64,000 bases of DNA from assembly GCA_036502625.1 (NCBI GenBank), contig DASXYG010000055.1, forward strand, positions 161,078 to 225,077, in the 5' to 3' direction. This document shows positions 1-7,120 of the stretch, in pieces. Within the stretch, counting starts at the first letter, position 1; every line of letters begins with the position of its first letter. This DNA comes from DASXYG01 sp036502625 (GTDB lineage Bacteria; Actinomycetota; Actinomycetes; Streptosporangiales; Streptosporangiaceae). The position numbers and the translations under genes are program-made. The notes under the pieces are model-generated. The model was not told where the DNA came from, made no database searches, and saw only the letters and a list, made by a program, of their open reading frames with translations.

Positions 1-290
1 CGGCGGGTGAGGCTCTCGGCCACCGAACGCAGGTCGTCGCGGATGGGGCCGGTGACCGGTTTCCTACGCGGCAGCCGCAGGGTCTCGATCGCCTCGACGA
101 TGAGGTCCTGTTTCGACGGCCAGCGCCGGTAGAGCGCGGCCTTTCCGACTTTCGCGCGGCGGGCGACCGCGTCGAAAGTGAATCCCGCCCAGCCGACCTC
201 CGAATAGATCTCCAGCGTCGCCTCGATGGCGCGGCGCTCGATGTCGGGGTCCGGCGGGCGCCCGGGCCCTGAGCCACTGGTGGACGTCAC
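1..290 (-). CDS. TetR-family regulator, N-terminal part only
   Basis: Truncated by the window start. From a GTG at 288-290 the minus strand reads an N-terminal TetR DNA-binding domain: an IEATLEIYSEVGWAGFTF helix, then the helix-turn-helix region VARRAKVGKAALYRRWPS and KQDLIVEAI. The recognition helix with 'YRRWPSK' is characteristic of the family. The ligand-binding half lies outside the window. It follows the MFS transporter gene on the same strand after 36 bases, so the two are probably co-transcribed and the regulator may control the transporter. No good ribosome-binding site sits upstream of this GTG, so the exact start is uncertain. Confidence 0.85.
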   Translation of the reverse strand, partial: MTSTSGSGPGRPPDPDIERRAIEATLEIYSEVGWAGFTFDAVARRAKVGKAALYRRWPSKQDLIVEAIETLRLPRRKPVTGPIRDDLRSVAESLTR

Positions 291-326
291 GCGCCCGATT
301 TTGCCACAGTGCGTCACCAACTCCGG

Positions 327-1715
327 TCATACGCGGGATACGCCGGCCGGCTTCGCGTCACCGCCCTTGGAGACGGACTCCAGCGACACGCCCGTCGTGT
401 CGCGGGCGAGCAGCGTGAGGATCGCGACCAGCGCCGACGCGGCCGCGATCGTCGCCCACACCGAGCCGAACCCGAAGTGGTCCAGCATGAACAGCAGCAC
501 GAACGGGGCGATCGCGCCGCCGACGTGGCCACCGCCGTTGGCCAGCGACACCCCCGCCGTACGGCCGCGGGTCGGGAAGTGCTCGGCGGTGAGCAGGTAC
601 ATCTGCGACTGCGCCGCGCCGATCTTGAGCTGGTACAGGAAGTACATGACGGCGATCGGCACCACCTCGGGCTGGAACGCGACCCACGCCCAGCCCAGCG
701 CCGCGATGAACGCGAACAGCGCGCCGACGTACTTCCGGGGGAACCGGTCGGCGATGTACGGGGCCAGCACCGAGCCGATGATCAGGCCCGCGCTCGAACC
801 GAGCGTCATCTGGATGCTGTGCTTCAGGTCGAAGCCGTGCTCGGTGATCAGCGTGACGCCGAGCCCGAGGAACCCGTAGTCGCCGATGTACAGGACGAAC
901 CAGAGCACGAAGAACAGCAGCGTCCAGCGGAAGACGGGGCGCTTGAAGATCACCAGGATGCTGCGGTCCTTCGCGTCCTCGGGCGCCGTCTCCGGGATCT
1001 CGGGCACCGGGGGGAGCTCCGCGCCGGTGGTCCTGCGTACGCGCTCCTCCGCGGCGGCGATCACCGCCTCGGCCTCGTCCGCACGGCCGGTGACGGCGAG
1101 CCAGCGCGGCGACTCCGGCAGCAGCTTGAACGCCAGCGCGAACGCGACCGTGCCGGCCGCCGGGATGACGAGCAGCACCCGCCAGCCCCAGGTGAACGTG
1201 GGCAGCAGGACGAGCGAGATGAACGGCACGGTCGCGGTGCCGATCATGGCGGGCAGCGCGACCAGGGAGATGTACCGGCCGCGCCGGTCCGCCGGCGCGA
1301 TCTCGCTGACGTACGTGCTGAACACCGCGAGCGTGGCGCCGATGCCCATGCCGGAGACGAACCGCGCGATGCCGAAGAACGTCATGTCCCCGGCGAGCGC
1401 GGTGCCCAGCGAGCCGACGCCGTACATCAGCGCGCCGGCCAGCAGCCCCGCCCGCCGTCCCAGCCGGTCGGAGACCACGGCGTTGACGGCGCCGCCCGCG
1501 ATGTAGCCCCACAGCCCGCCGCTGAGCACGAACGCCGCGGCGGCCTTGTCCGCCTGGAGGTCCTCCAGCACCCGCGGCAGCGCGTAGCCGATGTTGCCGA
1601 TGTCGAAGTACGCGAAGAAGTATCCGATTCCGACGACGAGGAAGACCGCTCGCCGGTAGGGCCAGATGGGCAGGCGGTCAAGCCGTGCGGAGAGCAGGGC
1701 CGAGCGGTGGTCCAT
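327..1715 (-). CDS. MFS transporter, sugar/acid-transporter type, 12 TM
   Basis: A 462-residue major facilitator protein with about 12 membrane helices in two halves. It carries the loop 2-3 signature 'SDRLGRRAGLL', the mid-loop 'PESPRWL' typical of the sugar/aromatic-acid subfamily, and a second-half loop 'IADRFPRKYVG'. It should act as a secondary uptake or efflux carrier in the cytoplasmic membrane; the substrate cannot be read from sequence. The ATG at 1713-1715 lies 30 bases from a TTTAC-N5-GTAAA inverted repeat. The TetR gene follows downstream, which suggests local control. Confidence 0.9.
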   Translation of the reverse strand: MDHRSALLSARLDRLPIWPYRRAVFLVVGIGYFFAYFDIGNIGYALPRVLEDLQADKAAAAFVLSGGLWGYIAGGAVNAVVSDRLGRRAGLLAGALMYGVGSLGTALAGDMTFFGIARFVSGMGIGATLAVFSTYVSEIAPADRRGRYISLVALPAMIGTATVPFISLVLLPTFTWGWRVLLVIPAAGTVAFALAFKLLPESPRWLAVTGRADEAEAVIAAAEERVRRTTGAELPPVPEIPETAPEDAKDRSILVIFKRPVFRWTLLFFVLWFVLYIGDYGFLGLGVTLITEHGFDLKHSIQMTLGSSAGLIIGSVLAPYIADRFPRKYVGALFAFIAALGWAWVAFQPEVVPIAVMYFLYQLKIGAAQSQMYLLTAEHFPTRGRTAGVSLANGGGHVGGAIAPFVLLFMLDHFGFGSVWATIAAASALVAILTLLARDTTGVSLESVSKGGDAKPAGVSRV

Positions 1716-1744
1716 GCGTCCATTCCTGGGGGGTGGGGGACGGC

Positions 1745-1759
1745 TTTACCTCGAGTAAA
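1745..1759. promoter_or_regulatory. Inverted repeat upstream of MFS gene
   Basis: TTTAC-N5-GTAAA, 30 bases before the MFS start codon and in the only AT-rich patch of this intergenic region. It is a candidate operator, perhaps for the neighbouring TetR protein; that link is inferred from position only. Confidence 0.4.
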
Positions 1760-1885
1760 TACGGACCGCATTCGTCCGTTACGGAAGCTACAAGCCCCCG
1801 GTTCCCCCGTCAATACCAAGATCACCCCAACATCCGAGACAGCAGGGTCCACATCGTGGACCACTCATCCGGGAGGCCCGCGCGG

Positions 1886-4552
1886 CTACAGGAGGCCGAG
1901 GGCGTCGGCGGCGCGGATGGCGTCGCGGCGGGTCGTGACGCCGAGCTTGCGGTAGACCGCGCGCAGGTGGGTCTTGACCGTGTTCACCGAGACCACCAGG
2001 GACTCCGCGATCTCGGTGTTGGTCATGTGGGACGGCAGGAACCGCAGCACGGCGAGCTCGGCCCGGGTCAGCGGCTCGTCGCCCACGGTCGCGTGCGCCG
2101 CGGCCCCGCGCCGCTCCCCGGCCGCGGGCCGCAGGTCGAAGCGGCGCAGCAGCTCGCGCCGTACCCGGTCGCGCCCCGCGTCCGCCGGCTTCACCATGGT
2201 GACCAGCGCGCGCAGCGGCGCCCCGCACGCGATCAGCACCCCGTACGCCGCCTCCGCCTCCACCAGCCCGAGCGCCTCCCCGAGCAGCCGCGCGGCATCC
2301 TCCCCCGCACGCAACCGCCCGTACGCCGCCGCGGCGATGGCCAGCGCCCCCGCCCGCTCCCCGGCCCCCACGTACGGGCCCTCCGCAGCCGCGCCCGCCC
2401 GGCCCCGCTCGTGCACGGCCGCTCCCCGCCCGCCGCTCCCGCGCGCCTCCACGACCACCGGCTCGGCGGGCGCGGGCTCGGCCTCTGTGATGATCGCGGC
2501 TACCGCGTCGAGGGCCGCGCGCGGTTCGTCCGCCTGGAGGAGGACGCGGCCCAGGAGCAGCGCCGCCGGGGCGGACGGCGGCCCGGACACGCCGCCGGTC
2601 AGGGTGCGCGCCAGCTCGCGGGCGCGCGGCATGTCACCGGAGCGCTGGGCCAGCTCGACCAGGGCCCCCGCGCGCAGCGACGCGCCGTACGGCCCGAGCT
2701 CCGCGCCCGCGATCTCCTCAAGCGCGGCCCGCGCCCGGTCGAGGTCCCCGAGCGCGATGGCCGCGCGCGCCCACACCACCCCCGCGAGCCCCGACGCGCA
2801 CGGCTCGCCCGGCAGCGCGGCGGCCGTGCCGTCGAGGTCCCGTACGGCCTCCTCCGCCGCGCGCGGATCATCACGCTCCAGGCACACCCACGCGCGGGCG
2901 AGCGCCAGCGGCCACGGCGCGCCCCCGACCGCGGCGATCATCCGCTCCGCCGCGCCCAGATCCCGCCGCCAGGCCAGCACGAGCGCCCCCCACGCCCGCG
3001 CCCGGTCCGCCAGCCCCCCGGCATCGCCCGCCGCCCCGGCCGCGTCCGCGAACGCCGCGGCGGCCGCCCGCGACTCCCCCAGCCAGGCCCACCGCAGCCC
3101 CGTGAAGAACGCGTACTCCCCCCACGCCCGCACCACCGCGGGCTCCACACCCCCCTCGGTGACGGTCTCCGCGACGGTCGCGTCCGGGGGCCGCCCCTCG
3201 CTGAGGCGCACCGCGAGTTCCATCGTGGCGTGCTTGGCCTGGAGGAGGGGTGTGCGCGCGTCATCCCGTACGGCGGCCAGGTGGTGGCGGGCGCCCGCGG
3301 TGTCCCCCGCGAACAGCCGCGCGGTCGCCCGTACGATGCCCGCGGCATCGGGGTCCACGGGCAGCTCCGCGAGAAGCGACTCCAGGTGGGCCGGGCCGTG
3401 GGCCATCGCGATCGTGAGGCCCGTGTCGAGCAGGACGTGCTCCGTACGGCCTGGGTCGCCGGTGCGGGCCGCCGCGCGTACCGCCTCGGTGCCGTCGCCG
3501 TGCGCGGCGTACCACTCCGCCGCGGTGCGCAGCAGCTCCGTACGGCGGTCCGAGGCGAGGGCGTCCGCACCGCGGGCGGCCAGGGCGGCGGCCACCGGGG
3601 CGCGGCAGCGCGACCGCCCCTCCCCGGCATGCAGCAATCCGTCGTCGGCGAGCTCGCGCAGCAGCGCGGGCGCGTCGGCACGGCCGGTCAGCGCGACGGC
3701 CAGGTCCCCGGTCAGCCGGTCGGCCACGGACAGCTCGGCGAGCAGTGCCCGCGCCCCGGGCCGTACGTCGAGCACCTCCTCGTCCACGTACGCGAGCAGC
3801 ACCCCGGACGCCGCACCGTCATCCACGTACAGCCGCATCGCGGCCATCCAGCCGTCCGTGGCGGCCATGAGCCCGGCGGGACCGGTGCCGGACGCGCCCG
3901 TCAGCTCCAGGTACGCGGCGGCCTCGGACGCGTCGCAGGCCAGGTCGGCGGTCGTCAGCTCGGACAGGTCGCCCGCGACGTGCAGGCGGGCCAGGCGCAG
4001 CCGGGGGCGGCGGCGGGCGAGGAGGATCAGCCGCAGCCGCGGCGGCGCGTGGGCGATCAGGTGGTCAAGCGGCGCCAGGCTCGCGGCGGACAGCGCGTCC
4101 GCCTCGTCCACGACCAGCACCACGGGCCGCTCGGCCCGCGCGACCGCCGCCGCCAACGCCCGGTCGCCCACGGCGTCGGGCTCGCCGGGCTCCCTGGCGC
4201 CGGGCACCGCCGCGCCCCGCAGCGCGGCGGCCCATCCGGCGTCCACTCCGGCCAGCGCCGCACGGACCCCCGTGCGTACGCGCTCCGCGTCGTCGGACGC
4301 GTCCGCGGTCAGCCAGGCGACGTCGCAGTCGCCGACGCGGGCGGCCCAGCTCGCGCAGGCGGTCGTCTTCCCCGACCCGGCGAGCGCGTGGACCAGGGTG
4401 ACCCGGCGGCGGACGGCCGCGGCGAACGCGGCGTCCAGGCGCGGCCGGGCCAACAGCGGGAACCGCGGCCGCGGCACGCGGGTCCGGTCGGCGAGCAGCG
4501 GATCGGAACGGAACGGCCGCGCGGCTCCGCGCGGCCGGGTCGCAGTACGCAC
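1886..4552 (-). CDS. LuxR-family LAL (MalT-like) transcriptional regulator
   Basis: About 888 residues. The N-terminal ATPase has a Walker A 'ALAGSGKTT' and Walker B-like 'VVLVVDEADAL', followed by a long alpha-helical, TPR-like middle. The C-terminal LuxR helix-turn-helix reads 'LTRAELAVLRFLPSHMTNTEIAESL' in pieces, then VNTVKTHLRAVYRKLG. This is the LAL (large ATP-binding LuxR) layout used by MalT and by pathway-specific regulators in actinomycetes. I chose the GTG at 4550-4552 because GGGGGGA lies about 8 bases upstream; an upstream GTG at 4609 would add 19 residues. It sits beside the MFS transporter on the same strand, but a 170-base gap separates them. Confidence 0.88.
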   Translation of the reverse strand: MRTATRPRGAARPFRSDPLLADRTRVPRPRFPLLARPRLDAAFAAAVRRRVTLVHALAGSGKTTACASWAARVGDCDVAWLTADASDDAERVRTGVRAALAGVDAGWAAALRGAAVPGAREPGEPDAVGDRALAAAVARAERPVVLVVDEADALSAASLAPLDHLIAHAPPRLRLILLARRRPRLRLARLHVAGDLSELTTADLACDASEAAAYLELTGASGTGPAGLMAATDGWMAAMRLYVDDGAASGVLLAYVDEEVLDVRPGARALLAELSVADRLTGDLAVALTGRADAPALLRELADDGLLHAGEGRSRCRAPVAAALAARGADALASDRRTELLRTAAEWYAAHGDGTEAVRAAARTGDPGRTEHVLLDTGLTIAMAHGPAHLESLLAELPVDPDAAGIVRATARLFAGDTAGARHHLAAVRDDARTPLLQAKHATMELAVRLSEGRPPDATVAETVTEGGVEPAVVRAWGEYAFFTGLRWAWLGESRAAAAAFADAAGAAGDAGGLADRARAWGALVLAWRRDLGAAERMIAAVGGAPWPLALARAWVCLERDDPRAAEEAVRDLDGTAAALPGEPCASGLAGVVWARAAIALGDLDRARAALEEIAGAELGPYGASLRAGALVELAQRSGDMPRARELARTLTGGVSGPPSAPAALLLGRVLLQADEPRAALDAVAAIITEAEPAPAEPVVVEARGSGGRGAAVHERGRAGAAAEGPYVGAGERAGALAIAAAAYGRLRAGEDAARLLGEALGLVEAEAAYGVLIACGAPLRALVTMVKPADAGRDRVRRELLRRFDLRPAAGERRGAAAHATVGDEPLTRAELAVLRFLPSHMTNTEIAESLVVSVNTVKTHLRAVYRKLGVTTRRDAIRAADALGLL

Positions 4553-4722
4553 AGTGATGTCCCCCCGGGCACCGGCCGACCCCCATCGGCCGGTATCACG
4601 CCAGCTCACGTGGTAGCCGGCGCGGCGCTGTCATACCCCGGGGGCGGCGGTGTCACCCCGCACGGGTGACCCGCCGCGTCCGGCGGGCGTGCCAGCGTGG
4701 GAGGCCCACGGAGGGAGACGCG

Positions 4723-4926
4723 ATGCCGCTGCCACGCCGCCCCCTCATCCGCTGCACCATGACGGGCGGACCGTCGCCCGCACCGCGCGGCGCGGGCGAC
4801 GACCAGGTCGCCGCCCTGCGCGCGCTCGCCGGCCTCCGGGAGAACGGCCGGCTCACGGACCGGGAGTTCGCGGTGCTCGCCGTGCGCGTGCTGGCCGGCC
4901 CGCCGGTGGCCGCGCCGTACGGGTGA
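4723..4926 (+). CDS. Small SHOCT-domain-like protein
   Basis: A 67-residue protein. Its second half, ALRALAGLRENGRLTDREF, matches the SHOCT pattern (leucine-rich helix, 'G.LT..EF'), a short C-terminal oligomerisation motif common in actinobacterial small proteins. The first 25 residues are basic and proline-rich. GAGGGAGACGCG precedes the ATG as a good ribosome-binding site. It is divergent from the LAL regulator and convergent with the aminotransferase. Function unknown. Confidence 0.6.
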   Translation: MPLPRRPLIRCTMTGGPSPAPRGAGDDQVAALRALAGLRENGRLTDREFAVLAVRVLAGPPVAAPYG

Positions 4927-4932
4927 GGCCGG

Positions 4933-5850
4933 TCAGTAGTCGACGGCGACCGTGTACGCGGGGTCGTCGTGCAGGTCCCAGTAGCGTGCGCGGATCTTGG
5001 CCGTGAGCGGGCCGGGCGCGCCGCCGCCCACCGGATGGCCGTCGAGCGTGGCGACCGGCATGACGCCGCCCGCGGTGCTCGTGAGGAACAGCTCCTCGGC
5101 CCGGTACAGGTCGTTGACCGGCAGGTCGCCGACGTACGGCGCGCCGCCGAGCCCCTCGGCGATCTCCAGCACCGTGCGCCGGGTGATCCCCTCCAGGACG
5201 CCGCGCGCCGGCGTGCGCAGCCGCCCGTCGACGACCGCGAACACGTTGAACCCGGGGCCCTCGGTGACGAGGCCGTCGCCGTCCGGGAGGATCGGCAGCG
5301 CGGCGCCGCGGTCGTACGCCTCGAACATCCCGCGCACGAGGTCGCCCCAGTGGAAGTTCTTCACGGTGGGGTCGACGGACCCGGCGGGGATGCGCCGCGT
5401 GCCGCGCGTGACGACGACGTCCGCGCCGCGCTCCTGGGCCTCCGGATGCTGGATCCAGACGTACGGGACGGCGTAGGCGTACAGCCGCGGCGCGAACCTC
5501 CGCGGGTCGCGCTCCCCCGCCGGCGGCACGCCGCGCGTGACGACCGCCTCGACGTACGCCGACCGCAGCCCCGACCTGCGGACCGCCTCAACGAGGATCG
5601 CGCGGACCTCGTCGCGGGTGGCGGGCGGCGTGATGCGGATGCGCGCGCAGCCGCCGTACAGCCGGTCGAGGTGGTCGTCGAGGCGGAAGAACCGCCCGTT
5701 CCACACGGCCACCACGTCGTACGTGAGGTCCGAGCGGGTGAAGCCCACGTCGAGAATCGGAATGCGGGCCTCGGCGATCGGCACGTACGCGCCCTCGATC
5801 CAGGCACAGCCGTCGGCGTACGGGTTCTGCGCGCTCTCACGCTCGGTCGT
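4933..5850 (-). CDS. Class IV aminotransferase (D-amino acid/BCAT-like), non-standard start
   Basis: A fold-type IV PLP aminotransferase acting on D- or branched-chain amino acids or similar. The Schiff-base lysine is in 'TVKNFHWGDL', and 'VTEGPGFNVF' supplies the glutamate for the PLP nitrogen. 'DVGFTRSDLTYDVV' is the usual N-terminal segment. The conserved frame continues 22 codons upstream of the first GTG (5782-5784), reading TERESAQNPYADG, and begins at an ACG (5848-5850) six bases after GGAGGAGG. Either ACG is the real start or the ATG has mutated and translation uses the GTG with a shortened N-terminus. Confidence 0.82.
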   Translation of the reverse strand, partial: TTERESAQNPYADGCAWIEGAYVPIAEARIPILDVGFTRSDLTYDVVAVWNGRFFRLDDHLDRLYGGCARIRITPPATRDEVRAILVEAVRRSGLRSAYVEAVVTRGVPPAGERDPRRFAPRLYAYAVPYVWIQHPEAQERGADVVVTRGTRRIPAGSVDPTVKNFHWGDLVRGMFEAYDRGAALPILPDGDGLVTEGPGFNVFAVVDGRLRTPARGVLEGITRRTVLEIAEGLGGAPYVGDLPVNDLYRAEELFLTSTAGGVMPVATLDGHPVGGGAPGPLTAKIRARYWDLHDDPAYTVAVDY

Positions 5851-5910
5851 TTGGGGCCTCCTCCGTCGCGCTGCGCTGACGCGGCGACGGTAACCCGGCC
5901 CCGGCGCACC

Positions 5911-6030
5911 TCACCAGGCCCCGGTCAGGACACGCGGACGACCTTCCCGGTGGTGCTCTCCCGGCGGCGGCACTCCTCACCAGACCCCGGTCAGGGCACG
6001 AGGACGACCTTCCCGGTGGTCTCCCGGCGG
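5911..6030. repeat. Duplicated gene tail (5911-5967 and 5977-6030)
   Basis: Two direct copies about 57 and 54 bases long differ by three substitutions and one 3-base insertion. The right copy encodes the C-terminus of the quinone reductase (RRETTGKVVLVP and stop); the left copy encodes RRESTTGKVVRVS and stop on the same strand. This looks like the leftover end of a second reductase gene or a local duplication. Confidence 0.75.
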
Positions 6031-6962
6031 GCGAGCGCCGTGTGCGCGGCGGCCGCGTCGGCGAGCCGGAACGCCTGGACGGTCGGGACGAAGTCGCCCT
6101 TCGCGGCGGCCTCCAGCGCGCGGCGCTCCATGTCGGGCCACCGCGAGGGATCGGAGACCATGGTCGTCAGCGCGTTGAGCACGGTGATGTCGCGCTCCTT
6201 GAGCGTCTCGGGGTCGGCGGCGAAGTACGTCCGCGAGGACGCGCCGATGCTCACCATCCGCCCGTGGTCGGCGATCAGCCCGAACGCCGCGTCGGCGATG
6301 TCGCCGCCGACGCCGTCGAGCGCGGCGGTCACCCGGCGCCCGCCGAGCGCGTCGCGCACCTCGCCGTCCCATCCGGGCTTCCGGTAGTCGACGGCGATGT
6401 CCGCGCCGAGCGCGCGCACGGCCCCGACCTTCGCGGCCCCGCCCGCCGCGCCCACGACGGTCGCGCCCAGCCGGTGGGCGTGCTGTACGAGCAGCCGCCC
6501 GATGCCCCCGGCCGCCGACGTGACCAGCACGGTGTCCTCGCCGGTCAGCCCCGCGATGTCCAGCATGCCGACCGTCGTCGCGCCCGTACGGATCATGGCC
6601 ACCGCGGTCTCGTACGAGACCCCGTCCGGGATCACCTGAAGCTGCGCGGCATCGGCCAGCACGAACTCCGCGTACGCCCCCGACCGCACCATCGCGGTCA
6701 CGACACGCGCCCCGACCCACCCGGGATCCACGCCCTCCCCCACGGCGTCGACCACCCCCGCGACCTCACTCCCGAACACGGTCGGCAGCTCCGGCAGCGG
6801 CGGCCCGATCGCCAGCCCCTCCCGCACGACGGTCTCCACCTGATGCACCCCGGAGACCTCGGCCGCAACCCGCACCTCCCCCTTCCCCGGGGCGGGCTCG
6901 TCCACCTCCTCATACGACAGATTCCCGGCCGGCCCGAACTCCCGCAGCACAACGCCGTACAT
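5991..6962 (-). CDS. NADPH:quinone reductase-like MDR oxidoreductase
   Basis: A 323-residue medium-chain dehydrogenase/reductase of the zinc-independent quinone oxidoreductase type. It has a GroES-like N-terminal part, then the Rossmann domain with 'VTSAAGGIGRLLVQHA', and no zinc-ligand cysteines. It should reduce quinones or enones with NADPH in the cytosol. The ATG at 6960-6962 has GGAG five bases upstream; a longer reading to 6986 lacks a ribosome-binding site. A perfect 12-base palindrome lies just upstream. A second copy of its tail follows the stop codon. Confidence 0.85.
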   Translation of the reverse strand: MYGVVLREFGPAGNLSYEEVDEPAPGKGEVRVAAEVSGVHQVETVVREGLAIGPPLPELPTVFGSEVAGVVDAVGEGVDPGWVGARVVTAMVRSGAYAEFVLADAAQLQVIPDGVSYETAVAMIRTGATTVGMLDIAGLTGEDTVLVTSAAGGIGRLLVQHAHRLGATVVGAAGGAAKVGAVRALGADIAVDYRKPGWDGEVRDALGGRRVTAALDGVGGDIADAAFGLIADHGRMVSIGASSRTYFAADPETLKERDITVLNALTTMVSDPSRWPDMERRALEAAAKGDFVPTVQAFRLADAAAAHTALARRETTGKVVLVP

Positions 6963-6971
6963 GACATCTCC

Positions 6972-6983
6972 AACCGATCGGTT
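6972..6983. promoter_or_regulatory. Perfect palindrome AACCGATCGGTT before reductase gene
   Basis: A 12-base perfect palindrome 10 bases upstream of the reductase ATG, overlapping where a repressor would block initiation. TTGACC, a possible -35 on the minus strand, lies further upstream near 7025-7030. Candidate operator; the binding protein is unknown. Confidence 0.45.
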
Positions 6984-7120
6984 CACAGCAACACCCCCGA
7001 TCCTGCAACCTCAACCATGGTAGAGGTCAACTGTTACGGCTTTCCGTCCCACATGTTGGCTTAGCGAAAATTGCCATTCTCTACTAAGTTGAATCGGAGT
7101 CCCGAGGAAACGGAATCAGG

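Noticed and set aside
309..4669. Long plus-strand open frames opposite the MFS and LAL genes
   Set aside because: They mirror the composition of the real minus-strand genes, with arginine-rich sequence and no ribosome-binding site or motif.
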